From Ga0077527 sp945862135 (lineage in GTDB: Bacteria; Pseudomonadota; Gammaproteobacteria; Burkholderiales; SG8-41), in NCBI GenBank assembly GCA_964203275.1, contig CAXNMF010000014.1, forward strand, positions 1 to 64,000: a stretch of 64,000 nucleotides of DNA, given 5' to 3'. The translations under genes were made by a program, and so were the position numbers. This document shows, piece after piece, positions 26,532-34,530 of this stretch; position 1 is the first letter of the stretch, and each line of letters starts with the position of its first letter. The notes under the pieces were generated by a model, which searched no databases, was not told the origin of the DNA, and saw only the letters and a list, made by a program, of their open reading frames with translations.

Positions 26532-27518
26532 ATGAAAAGTTCGCTGACTTGCCGGGGGCTGCTGTGTGCCGCACTGACGCTGATGCCGTTTGCTGCAATA
26601 GCGGCGGAACAAGCGGAGGCGTATCCGTCCCGTCCGATCCGTTTTCTGGTGGGTTTCGCCGCCGGTGGCGCCAATGATCTGGTCGCGCGGCTGGTGGCCA
26701 ACAAGCTGGTGCCGCGACTGGGGCAACAGGTGATTGTTGATAATCGTGCCGGTGGCGGCGGTATTCTCGCTCATGAACTGCTGGTCAATTCCGCCCCCGA
26801 TGGTTACACGATGATTCTGGCTTCGGTCACGGGGCTGGCGATGGCGCCGGCCTTGCGTGGCAAGGTGCCTTATGACCCCATCCGCGATTTCCTGCCGGTT
26901 GCACAGGTGGTTGATGCGGCAACGCTGTTTTCGGCGCATCCATCAAGCGTGTCTAAAACGCTGGGTGATCTGGTCGCGCGGGCAAAAAAAGATCCCGGTG
27001 CTCTGATTGTCGGCAATCCCGGGATTGGCAGCGTTGGTCATCTGGCGTTTGAGCGTTTCAGCAGTGCGGCCGGCATCAAGGTGGTCAACGTGCCCTACAA
27101 GAGTGGTGGATTGGCGGCCACGGCAGCCATTTCCGGTCAGGTGGAACATCTGGCTGGCATCATTTCCTCCGGCGCTCCCCATGTCAAAGTCGGCAAGTTG
27201 CGCGGCCTCGGGGTGACCAGTGCGAAACGTTCAAAGATTCTGTCGGAAGTGCCGACTGTTGCGGAACAGGGCTACCCGGGTTTTGAGGCGAGCGGCTGGC
27301 TGGGCATTGCATTCCCGGCGAAGACCCCGGCGGCCATCGTTCAGCGCATGTACAAAGAGACGCAGGCTGTGATGGCGCAGCAGGATACGCAGGCGTTTCT
27401 GGACAAATCTGGGCTGGATTCTGTAATGAAAAATCCCCAGGAGTTCAGTGCCTATATCAAGGCAGAGCTTTCGCGATGGAGCAAGCTGATCAAGGATGCG
27501 GGAATCAAGGCGGACTAG
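26532..27518 (+). CDS. Bug/TctC family periplasmic solute receptor (1)
   Basis: A 328-residue extracytoplasmic receptor with a signal peptide (ending AAIAAEQA) and the Bug fold: YPSRPIRFLVGFAAGGANDL, VIVDNRAGGGG, SAPDGYTMILAS, PYDPIRDFLPVAQ, and VPYKSGGLAATAAISGQVE. These bind carboxylates for tripartite tricarboxylate transporters, but no tctA/tctB membrane genes are nearby. ATG 26532 follows GAGGAG by eight bases. It ends before an AT-rich block and the pet promoter. Confidence 0.9.
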   Translation: MKSSLTCRGLLCAALTLMPFAAIAAEQAEAYPSRPIRFLVGFAAGGANDLVARLVANKLVPRLGQQVIVDNRAGGGGILAHELLVNSAPDGYTMILASVTGLAMAPALRGKVPYDPIRDFLPVAQVVDAATLFSAHPSSVSKTLGDLVARAKKDPGALIVGNPGIGSVGHLAFERFSSAAGIKVVNVPYKSGGLAATAAISGQVEHLAGIISSGAPHVKVGKLRGLGVTSAKRSKILSEVPTVAEQGYPGFEASGWLGIAFPAKTPAAIVQRMYKETQAVMAQQDTQAFLDKSGLDSVMKNPQEFSAYIKAELSRWSKLIKDAGIKAD

Positions 27519-27544
27519 GATTTCGCTGCCTTGGAGTGGAACCC

Positions 27545-27557
27545 TAATTGTTTGATT
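27545..27557 (-). promoter_or_regulatory. IHF-consensus-like AT-rich site
   Basis: Minus strand AATCAAACAATTA, an exact WATCAANNNNTTR match preceded by AATAT. It lies between the TctC gene and petA, 25 bp upstream of the candidate pet promoter. Confidence 0.4.
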
Positions 27558-27581
27558 ATATTAACTTATTTCACTAATTAC

Positions 27582-27611
27582 TTAACTTTCCCCCCGGTCC
27601 ACGTGTAGAAT
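27582..27611 (+). promoter_or_regulatory. Candidate promoter of petABC
   Basis: TTAACT (27582-27587), an 18-bp spacer, then TAGAAT (27606-27611), ending 43 bp before petA. GAGGGGG near 27640 is a plausible ribosome binding site for petA. Confidence 0.4.
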
Positions 27612-27654
27612 ACTGCCTTTTTCCCAGCATCAAGCACTAGAGGGGGCTATAGGC

Positions 27655-28248
27655 ATGTCCGAGCAGAATACCGATCAGGGGAAGCGACAGTTTCTCGTTG
27701 CAGCGACCAGTGTGGCCGGCGGTGTCGCCGCCGGTGCGGCCGCTGTGCCGTTTGTGGCGAGCATGTTGCCGTCCGAACGCGCGAAAGCCGCAGGTGCGCC
27801 GGTTGAAGTAGACCTGAGCACTCTCGCCCCCGGCGAACGCGTAACGGTCGAGTGGCAGGGCAAGCCGGTGTGGATCGTTCGCCGCACCAAGGAAATGCTC
27901 GACACGATCCGCGCCAACGATGCGCAAGTCGCCGATCCCAAGTCGCTAAAAAAAATGCAGCCCGCGTATGCGACCAACGAAATGCGCGCGATCAAGGACG
28001 AGTATCTGGTCGTCGTCGGCATCTGCACGCATCTGGGCTGCTCCCCCGTGGGCAAATTCGCAAAGCAGGCTGAAGCCTTTGATCCGAACTGGCAGGGCGG
28101 CTTCTACTGCCCCTGCCACGGCTCGCTGTTCGACCTCGCCGGCCGTGTCTACAAGAACAAGCCCGCCCCGGACAATCTGGTGGTACCGCCGCATAAATAC
28201 CTCTCCGACACGCGCATCGTGATCGGTGAAGACACCAAGGGAGCCTGA
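27655..28248 (+). CDS. petA: Cytochrome bc1 Rieske iron-sulfur subunit
   Basis: A 197-residue Rieske protein. The N-terminal transmembrane/Tat-like segment reads GKRQFLVAATSVAGGV; the twin-arginine pair is Lys-Arg here. The 2Fe-2S site is CTHLGC (C124, H126, C129) and CPCHGS (C152, C154, H155), where C124, H126, C152 and H155 should be ligands and C129-C154 a disulfide. It passes electrons from ubiquinol to cytochrome c1. First gene of petABC, 5 bp before petB. Confidence 0.96.
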   Translation: MSEQNTDQGKRQFLVAATSVAGGVAAGAAAVPFVASMLPSERAKAAGAPVEVDLSTLAPGERVTVEWQGKPVWIVRRTKEMLDTIRANDAQVADPKSLKKMQPAYATNEMRAIKDEYLVVVGICTHLGCSPVGKFAKQAEAFDPNWQGGFYCPCHGSLFDLAGRVYKNKPAPDNLVVPPHKYLSDTRIVIGEDTKGA

Positions 28249-28253
28249 TCAAC

Positions 28254-29675
28254 ATGGCATCTGCACCCAAAGAACCCGTTCAATTCAGCGGCGCCGGCCC
28301 GCTCAACGCGCCGATCAGCGGCGTGCTCACCTGGGTTGACCAACGCTTCCCGCTGATGTCGCTGTGGCGCGATCACCTGTCGCAGTACTACGCACCGAAG
28401 AACTTCAACTTCTGGTATTTCTTCGGTTCACTGGCGATGCTGGTGCTGGTGATCCAGATCGTCACCGGTATTTTCCTGGTCATGCATTACAAACCGTCGG
28501 CCGCTGAAGCCTTTGCGTCCGTTGAATACATCATGCGTGACGTGCCCGGCGGCTGGTTCATCCGCTACATGCACTCAACAGGCGCCTCGGCGTTTTTCAT
28601 CGTCGTCTACCTGCACATGTTCCGCGGGCTGATGTACGGTTCGTATCGCCAGCCGCGCGAGCTGATCTGGATTTTCGGCATGCTGATCTACCTGTGCCTG
28701 ATGGCCGAGGCTTTTTTCGGCTATCTGCTTCCCTGGGGACAGATGTCGTTCTGGGGCGCGCAGGTGATCATCAACCTGTTTGATGCGTTGCCACTGATCG
28801 GACCTGACCTGTCGACCTGGATCCGCGGCGACTTCGTGATTTCGGATGCCACGCTCAACCGCTTCTTCGCCTTCCACGTGATCGCGATCCCGCTGGTGCT
28901 GCTGGGCCTCGTGGCTGCGCACATCATGGCGCTGCACGAAGTGGGTTCGAACAACCCGGACGGGGTCGAGATCAAGCAGCACAAGGACGCCAAGGGCATC
29001 CCGCTCGACGGCATTCCCTTCCATCCGTACTACACGGTGAAGGACATTGTCGGTGTGGTGGTGTTCATGTTCCTCTTCTTCATGGTCGTGTTTTTCATGC
29101 CGGAGATGGGCGGATACTTTCTCGAATACAACAACTTCATTCCCGCCGATGCACTGAAGACGCCAGCGCATATCGCGCCGGTCTGGTACTTCACGCCGTA
29201 TTACTCGATCCTGCGCGCGATTACCGAAGACTTCATGCTGGTTCTGGCGATCGGTGTTGCGGCCTATTCGATCCTGATCTGGCTGACTGCACGCAATTCG
29301 CTGGTGAAGATGGCCGCGCTGGCTATTGGCTTCGTGGTGATCGTGCTGATGAAGGGCGGTCCGCTGGCGCTTGAAGCGAAAGTCTGGGGTGTCGCGATGA
29401 TGGGCGCGGCAACGCTGATTTTCTTCCTGCTGCCGTGGCTGGACCAGAGTCCGGTCAAGTCGATCCGCTACAAGGGGCCGCTGTTCCGCACCGCACTGAC
29501 GATTTTTGTCATCGTCTTTATCGTGCTTGGTTATTACGGCACGCAGACCGTGACGCCGGCGGGTACCCTGATTTCGCAAATCGGCACGCTGATTTATTTC
29601 GCGTTCTTCCTGCTGATGCCGTGGTATTCGTCGATGGACAAGACCAAGCCCGTGCCTGACCGGGTGACCATGTAA
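28254..29675 (+). CDS. petB: Cytochrome bc1 cytochrome b subunit
   Basis: A 473-residue integral membrane protein binding two hemes b. Visible are GWFIRYMHSTGASAFFIVVY and RFFAFHVIAIPLVL with heme-ligand His pairs, GYLLPWGQMSFWGAQVI near the quinol site, and PVWYFTPYYSILRAI in the second half. The length of the full b6+IV fusion form, with additional C-terminal helices, fits the betaproteobacterial type. It overlaps petC by one base. Confidence 0.96.
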   Translation: MASAPKEPVQFSGAGPLNAPISGVLTWVDQRFPLMSLWRDHLSQYYAPKNFNFWYFFGSLAMLVLVIQIVTGIFLVMHYKPSAAEAFASVEYIMRDVPGGWFIRYMHSTGASAFFIVVYLHMFRGLMYGSYRQPRELIWIFGMLIYLCLMAEAFFGYLLPWGQMSFWGAQVIINLFDALPLIGPDLSTWIRGDFVISDATLNRFFAFHVIAIPLVLLGLVAAHIMALHEVGSNNPDGVEIKQHKDAKGIPLDGIPFHPYYTVKDIVGVVVFMFLFFMVVFFMPEMGGYFLEYNNFIPADALKTPAHIAPVWYFTPYYSILRAITEDFMLVLAIGVAAYSILIWLTARNSLVKMAALAIGFVVIVLMKGGPLALEAKVWGVAMMGAATLIFFLLPWLDQSPVKSIRYKGPLFRTALTIFVIVFIVLGYYGTQTVTPAGTLISQIGTLIYFAFFLLMPWYSSMDKTKPVPDRVTM

Positions 29676-30439
29676 TGGGCAAAAACATGAACAAACTCAA
29701 ACATCTGATAGCAGTTTTGCTGCTCGCCCCGGCATTCGCGCTGGCGGCAGGCGGCGATGTCAAACTGGATCGTGCGCCGATTGATGAAAACGACCAAGCC
29801 TCGCTGCAGCGCGGTGCCCGGCATTTCGTCAATTACTGCCTTAATTGCCACAGCGCGAGCTATATGCGTTTCAACCGCTTGCGTGACATCGGTCTGACCG
29901 ACCAGCAGATCCTCGATAACCTGGTATTCAGCGGCGGCAAGGTCGGCGACCTGATGAAGATCGCGATGGACCCGAAGGATGCGGCAGCCTGGTTCGGTGC
30001 GGCACCCCCCGAGCTGTCGCTGATCGCTCGTTCGCGCGCTTCACCCGCTGGCAGCGGCGCTGACTGGCTCTACAGCTACCTGCGCGGCTTCTACCGCGAC
30101 GCCGAACGGCCGACCGGCTGGAACAACACCGTGTTCCCCAACGTCGGCATGCCGCATGTGATGTGGGAGCTGCAGGGTGAACAGGTGCTGGCCGACAAAA
30201 AAGTGCAGGGTGCCGGTTTCGAGACCACCGAACATGTGCTCAAACTCGACAAGCCCGGCAAGCTGAGCCCGGTTGAATACGATCAGATGGTTGCCGATCT
30301 GGTGAACTATCTGGTGTTCATGGCAGAACCGGCGCGTGCCAGCCGCACCACCATCGGCATGTTTGTGCTGTTTGCGCTCAGCCTGCTGTTCATCCTCGCC
30401 TACGCGCTGAAGAAGGAGTACTGGAAAGACGTGCATTGA
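29675..30439 (+). CDS. petC: Cytochrome bc1 cytochrome c1 subunit
   Basis: A 254-residue protein with signal peptide (LKHLIAVLLLAPAFALAAGG), one heme c motif (YCLNCHSASYMRF, CxxCH) and a C-terminal membrane anchor (TIGMFVLFALSLLFILAYAL). The axial Met is likely in the NVGMPHVMWELQG region. It accepts electrons from the Rieske subunit. ATG 29675 overlaps the petB stop (TAATG); ATG 29687 is an alternative. Confidence 0.95.
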   Translation: MGKNMNKLKHLIAVLLLAPAFALAAGGDVKLDRAPIDENDQASLQRGARHFVNYCLNCHSASYMRFNRLRDIGLTDQQILDNLVFSGGKVGDLMKIAMDPKDAAAWFGAAPPELSLIARSRASPAGSGADWLYSYLRGFYRDAERPTGWNNTVFPNVGMPHVMWELQGEQVLADKKVQGAGFETTEHVLKLDKPGKLSPVEYDQMVADLVNYLVFMAEPARASRTTIGMFVLFALSLLFILAYALKKEYWKDVH

Positions 30440-30567
30440 CGGCGTTTCCAGCCTGCCAGGGGCCGTGCGCGGGAACGCGCGACGGCCCCGGTTTTCTGGA
30501 TCGCTGCGTTAGAGATGCACCCGCCCCTTCCGATTTTTTGATGCTGTTCCGTTACGGATAAACGATC

Positions 30568-31167
30568 ATGATGACACTCTACTCGGGCACCACCTGCCCT
30601 TTCAGCCAACGCTGCCGTTTCGTGCTCTACGAAAAAGGCATGGATTTCCAGATCATCGACGTCGATCTGTTCAACAAGCCTGAAGATCTGGCCGTGATGA
30701 ATCCGTACAACCAGGTGCCGGTGCTGGTCGAACGCGATCTCATCCTCTACGAATCGAACATCATCAACGAATACATTGATGACCGTTTCCCGCATCCGCA
30801 ACTGATGCCGGCGGATCCGGTGATGCGCGCGCGTGCGCGTCTGTTTCTGTTCCGCTTTGAACAGGAAATGTTTTCGCATGTGATCCACATCGAAAAAGGC
30901 ACGCAGAAACAGGCCGACAAGGGCCGTCAGACCATCCGTGACGCGCTGACGCAGATCGCGCCGGTATTCGCCAAGCAGAAATACATGCTGGGCGAAGAGT
31001 TCTCCATGCTTGATGTGGCGATCGCGCCGCTGCTGTGGCGCCTGGACCACTACGGCATCCAGCTCGGCAAGCAGGCAGCGCCGCTGATGAAATATGCCGA
31101 ACGGCTGTTCAGCCGGCCGGCCTACATCGACGCGCTGACGGCCTCCGAAAAGGTCATGCGCAAGTAA
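30568..31167 (+). CDS. sspA: Stringent starvation protein A
   Basis: A 199-residue GST-fold protein without the catalytic Ser/Cys of active transferases. It starts MMTLYSGTTCPFSQRCRFVL and has the SspA hallmark NPYNQVPVLVERDLILYESN. SspA binds RNA polymerase and modulates stress genes. Its location after petABC and before sspB is the conserved arrangement in this group. Confidence 0.93.
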   Translation: MMTLYSGTTCPFSQRCRFVLYEKGMDFQIIDVDLFNKPEDLAVMNPYNQVPVLVERDLILYESNIINEYIDDRFPHPQLMPADPVMRARARLFLFRFEQEMFSHVIHIEKGTQKQADKGRQTIRDALTQIAPVFAKQKYMLGEEFSMLDVAIAPLLWRLDHYGIQLGKQAAPLMKYAERLFSRPAYIDALTASEKVMRK

Positions 31168-31188
31168 TCCGGCGCATCAGGTTCCGTC

Positions 31189-31635
31189 GTGGCCGAACGT
31201 TCCACCAAGCCCTATCTGATCCGCGCCATCCACGAGTGGGCCTGCGACAGCGGGCTCACGCCGTACGTTTCTGTGAAGGTTGACGAGAATACCCGCGTGC
31301 CTGCAGAACATGTGCGCAATGGTGAAATCGTTCTCAACCTTGGATACGACGCCACCCACAAGCTGAACATCGGCAACGATTTCATCCAGTTTTCGGCCCG
31401 CTTCGGCGGGGTGTCGCGCGAATGTACGATACCGGTTTCAGCGGTGCAGGGCATTTTTGCGCGTGAGAACGGACAAGGACTGTTTTTTCCGGAAGATGCC
31501 CAGGCGCAGTCGGTCGGATCGGGCGGCACTGCAGCCATGGAAAGCGCCGGCGATAACCCGCTGACACCGCCTGATGATCCCAAACCGGATGCTCCGGCGC
31601 CGGGCGGGCGCCCCCGTCTGCAGATCGTCAAATAG
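31189..31635 (+). CDS. sspB: ClpXP adaptor SspB
   Basis: A 148-residue protein. The ssrA-tag-binding domain (STKPYLIRAIHEWACDSGLT, NLGYDATHKLNIGNDFIQF, SAVQGIFARENGQGLFF) is followed by a flexible Pro/Asp-rich linker and a terminal RPRLQIVK, which is the ClpX-binding XB motif. It delivers ssrA-tagged proteins to ClpXP. GTG start 21 bp after sspA. Confidence 0.94.
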   Translation: MAERSTKPYLIRAIHEWACDSGLTPYVSVKVDENTRVPAEHVRNGEIVLNLGYDATHKLNIGNDFIQFSARFGGVSRECTIPVSAVQGIFARENGQGLFFPEDAQAQSVGSGGTAAMESAGDNPLTPPDDPKPDAPAPGGRPRLQIVK

Positions 31636-31738
31636 GTCTGCTGCCGGCGTGGTTGACCCCACCCGGTACACCCTTCGCTATTGACCACCCCCGTGCTGTA
31701 CGGCTGGACTTACGGCGGGGGGTACACACTCACATGAA

Positions 31739-32665
31739 TCAGTTTTTGCGCCGCCTGATTTCGCGAATGACGGCGGCGTTATCGAGTTCCGCTTCACCGG
31801 CTTTCATGCAACCTTCGACGATGTCGGTATAGGTGCCGGCCAGCGGCAGTTGTTGTTGCAGGCGCTGCGCGAGTTCGAGCATCAGCGAAAAATCTTTCAG
31901 CGTCTGCGCGATCTTGCCGTGGGGCGTGAAATCGCCGGCGATCATTTTGTCGCCTTTGACGTCCATGATCTGCGAGTAGGCGGCTGAATCGCGGGCTACG
32001 GCGAGGAAGGGCATCAGCGGCAGGCCCATGCGTTCTGCGAAGACCAGGCCTTCGGCGAGTGCGGCGCGATTGATGCCGAGGATCAGGTTGATGGCGAGTT
32101 TGGCGCGGCCACCGTTGCCGGCGGCGCCGAGGTGGTGGCGGCGCGGGCAGATGGCGTCGAGGATGCTGCTTACGGCTTCCGCAGCGGCGGGGTCGCCGCC
32201 GACCAGGCCCAGCGCGTCGCCGCGCGCGGTCTGGTCGCTGGTGCCGGAGACCGGCATTTCGATAAAACGAAGACGTTGTGCGGGCAGGCGTTTGACCAAG
32301 GCTGAAATGCGGTCGGGGTCGCAGGTGCTGACACAGATCGCGGTCAGTGCGGGGGCGTCTGCAGGCAATGCTTTAAGCAGCGCATCGCAGGTCGTTTCGG
32401 CCTGTTCGGTATTGAAGACCGCCAGCACCATGGTGCTGCAGATCCGTGCCAGTTCATCCAGTGATGCCGCAGTCCGGCCGCCGATGGCGTTGAGCGCTGC
32501 GGATTTTGCCGGATCAATGTCATAGCCGATGACAGAGTGGCCGGCCGCGAGCAGGCGCTTGGCGCAGGCGCCTCCCATGAGGCCGCAGCCGACGATACCG
32601 ATAGGTGCGCCGCTGGATGTGCCGACAGAAGCGCCGACAGAGGCGCCAAAGGGAGAAGGGGTCAT
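31739..32665 (-). CDS. NAD(P)-dependent beta-hydroxyacid dehydrogenase
   Basis: A 308-residue member of the 3-hydroxyisobutyrate dehydrogenase family. The Rossmann motif GIVGCGLMGGACAKRLLAAG is near residue 25; EMPVSGTSDQTARGD is the substrate loop; the catalytic Lys is expected in NGGRAKLAINLILG. Substrates could be 3-hydroxyisobutyrate, tartronate semialdehyde or similar. ATG 32665 is used because further upstream codons run into the tRNA. The first 20 residues are Ser/Ala-rich and unconserved. Monocistronic. Confidence 0.85.
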   Translation of the reverse strand: MTPSPFGASVGASVGTSSGAPIGIVGCGLMGGACAKRLLAAGHSVIGYDIDPAKSAALNAIGGRTAASLDELARICSTMVLAVFNTEQAETTCDALLKALPADAPALTAICVSTCDPDRISALVKRLPAQRLRFIEMPVSGTSDQTARGDALGLVGGDPAAAEAVSSILDAICPRRHHLGAAGNGGRAKLAINLILGINRAALAEGLVFAERMGLPLMPFLAVARDSAAYSQIMDVKGDKMIAGDFTPHGKIAQTLKDFSLMLELAQRLQQQLPLAGTYTDIVEGCMKAGEAELDNAAVIREIRRRKN

Positions 32666-32730
32666 TTTGCTGATGTCCTGGATATGAAACCGAGGCGCAA
32701 TTATAGGAGGCTCACCCTGTGGCGAGGCGC

Positions 32731-32736
32731 TATAAT
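32731..32736 (+). promoter_or_regulatory. Consensus -10 box of the tRNA-Thr gene
   Basis: A perfect TATAAT ends 10 bp before the first tRNA nucleotide. No matching -35 hexamer is evident at 16-18 bp upstream. The upstream region is also the 5' side of the divergent dehydrogenase gene. Confidence 0.55.
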
Positions 32737-32746
32737 CCCGCCTCCC

Positions 32747-32822
32747 GCCGGCATAGCTCAGTTGGTAGAGCAACCGCCTTGTAAGCGGTAGGTCGTCTGT
32801 TCGATTCAGACTGTCGGCACCA
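32747..32822 (+). tRNA. tRNA-Thr (anticodon UGU)
   Basis: A 76-nt cloverleaf. Acceptor stem GCCGGCA pairs with TGTCGGC; D arm GCTC..GAGC; anticodon loop CTTGTAA with anticodon TGT between ACCGC/GCGGT-type stems; T loop TTCGATT; discriminator A and an encoded CCA end. It reads ACA. One non-canonical G-T pair occurs in the acceptor stem. Confidence 0.95.
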
Positions 32823-32880
32823 TTTTCGCTTTTGCGGAACCTGTGCGGACAAGGGCGGGATTGTAAAAATAATCCAATAT

Positions 32881-32893
32881 AATCAATGGGTTA
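32881..32893 (+). promoter_or_regulatory. IHF-consensus-like AT-rich site
   Basis: AATCAATGGGTTA, preceded by AATAT, exactly matches WATCAANNNNTTR. It lies 58 bp after tRNA-Thr in the 209-bp gap before the Gld-like operon. I see no terminator or clear promoter in that gap. Confidence 0.4.
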
Positions 32894-33031
32894 TAGTGAT
32901 CCACCCGGAAACGGGTGGCGGGTGAACTGTTGTGATGCGACAGACTTGAATTTTTTCAGGGCAACGCTATCTAACAGGCCACAAAAAACGCGCGGCCGCA
33001 GGACGGGCGCGCATCGCAACGGAGAGAGGCA

Positions 33032-33772
33032 TTGATTAACGTCGAACACCTGGTCAAGGCTTTCGGGCCGAAACTGGCGGTGAATGATGTGTCGTTCAGC
33101 GTCGAACGCGGCGAAGTACTGGGCTTTCTGGGCCCTAACGGCGCCGGCAAGTCGACCACGATGCGCATGATCACCGGCTACTATCCCCCGACTTCGGGCC
33201 GCATTCTCGTTGGTGGCCATGACATGGTCGAAGATCCGATCGCCGCCAAGCGGTTGATCGGCTACCTGCCGGAGAACGCGCCGGGTTATGCCGACATGAC
33301 CGTCAACGGCTTCCTCAATTTTTGCGCCGAACTGCGCGGCCTGCAGGGCGACGCCCGCAAGCGTGCCGTGCATCGTGCGGTCGAGTTGTGCTTCCTCGAA
33401 GGGGTGCTGTATCAGTCGATCGACACGCTGTCCAAAGGTTACAAGCATCGGACCTGCCTCGCGCAGTCGCTGATCCATGACCCGGAAGTGCTGATTCTCG
33501 ACGAGCCGACCGATGGTCTGGACCCGAACCAGAAACACGAAGTGCGCGGCCTGATCAAGCGTCTCGGCGAAAACAAGGTGGTGATTTTCTCGACGCACAT
33601 TCTTGAAGAAGTCGAAGCCGCCTGCTCGCGCGTGATCATCATCGACCGCGGCCGTATCGTCGCCAGCGGAACGCCGGCTGAACTGAAAGCGCGTTCGCCG
33701 GAAGGCAAACTCGACGAAGTGTTCCGCGCGATCACGCTGCCCGACACCGTCAAGCATGGAGTACACGCATGA
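33032..33772 (+). CDS. Gld-like ABC system ATPase (GldA-like)
   Basis: A 246-residue ABC ATPase. Walker A GPNGAGKSTTMRMITGY, the distinctive YLPENAPGYADMTV segment, degenerate signature LSKGYKHRTCLAQSLIH, Walker B LILDEPTDGLDPNQ and H-loop FSTHILEEVEA match the GldA / gliding-ABC group also found in non-gliding bacteria. The start is TTG at 33032 with GGAGAGAGG before it. It overlaps the permease by 4 bp. Role in proteobacteria is unestablished. Confidence 0.88.
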   Translation: MINVEHLVKAFGPKLAVNDVSFSVERGEVLGFLGPNGAGKSTTMRMITGYYPPTSGRILVGGHDMVEDPIAAKRLIGYLPENAPGYADMTVNGFLNFCAELRGLQGDARKRAVHRAVELCFLEGVLYQSIDTLSKGYKHRTCLAQSLIHDPEVLILDEPTDGLDPNQKHEVRGLIKRLGENKVVIFSTHILEEVEAACSRVIIIDRGRIVASGTPAELKARSPEGKLDEVFRAITLPDTVKHGVHA

Positions 33773-34512
33773 ACGCCTGGGCCAACATCCGTACCATCAT
33801 GAAACGCGAGCTGTCGGGCTATTTCACCTCGCCGATTGCCTACGTGTTCCTGGTGATCTTCCTGTTGTTGACGGGTTTCTTCACCTTCACCATCGGCAAT
33901 TTTTTCGAACGCGGTGAAGCTTCGCTGGTGTCTTTTTTCACCTGGCACCCGTGGCTGTACCTGTTCCTCGTCCCCGCCGTCGGCATGCGCCTGTGGTCGG
34001 AAGAACGCCGCCTCGGCACGATGGAGCTTCTGCTGACCATGCCGATCACCAGCTGGCAGGCCATTGTCGGCAAGTTTTTCTCGTCATGGCTGTTCCTCGC
34101 ACTGGCGCTGGCGCTGACCTTCCCGGTGGTGATTACCGTCAATTACTTCGGCGACCCTGACAATGGCGTGATTTTCGCCGGTTATGTCGGCAGCCTGATG
34201 CTTGCCGGTTCCTATCTGGCGGTGAGCTGCATGACCTCAGCGCTGACGCGCAACCAGGTCATCAGCTTCATCCTGTCGGTGATGATCTGTCTGTTCCTGA
34301 TCCTCGCCGGCTATACCCCGGTCACCGACCTGCTGACGCGTTTTGCCAGCCCGGTGGTGGTGGACGTCATTGCCGCTTTTTCGGTGATGACCCACTTCGA
34401 AGGTTTCCAGCGCGGCGTGCTCGACACGCGCGACGTGGTGTTTTTTGCCTCGGTGATGGGCTTCATGCTGTTTACCACCGGCGTGATCATCCGCAACCAG
34501 CGTGCCGGATGA
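33769..34512 (+). CDS. Gld-like ABC system permease (GldF-like)
   Basis: A 247-residue ABC-2 permease with about six helices. N-terminal IMKRELSGYFTSPIAYVFLV, then FFTWHPWLYLFLVPAVGMRLWSEERRLG (split: FFTWHPWLYLFLVPAVGM and LWSEERRLGTMELLLTMPIT), and TSALTRNQVISFILSV are typical of GldF. ATGA overlap with the ATPase gene suggests coupling. It is followed by the GldG-like component. Confidence 0.88.
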   Translation: MNAWANIRTIMKRELSGYFTSPIAYVFLVIFLLLTGFFTFTIGNFFERGEASLVSFFTWHPWLYLFLVPAVGMRLWSEERRLGTMELLLTMPITSWQAIVGKFFSSWLFLALALALTFPVVITVNYFGDPDNGVIFAGYVGSLMLAGSYLAVSCMTSALTRNQVISFILSVMICLFLILAGYTPVTDLLTRFASPVVVDVIAAFSVMTHFEGFQRGVLDTRDVVFFASVMGFMLFTTGVIIRNQRAG

Positions 34513-34530
34513 GGTAACGGAAAACACATC

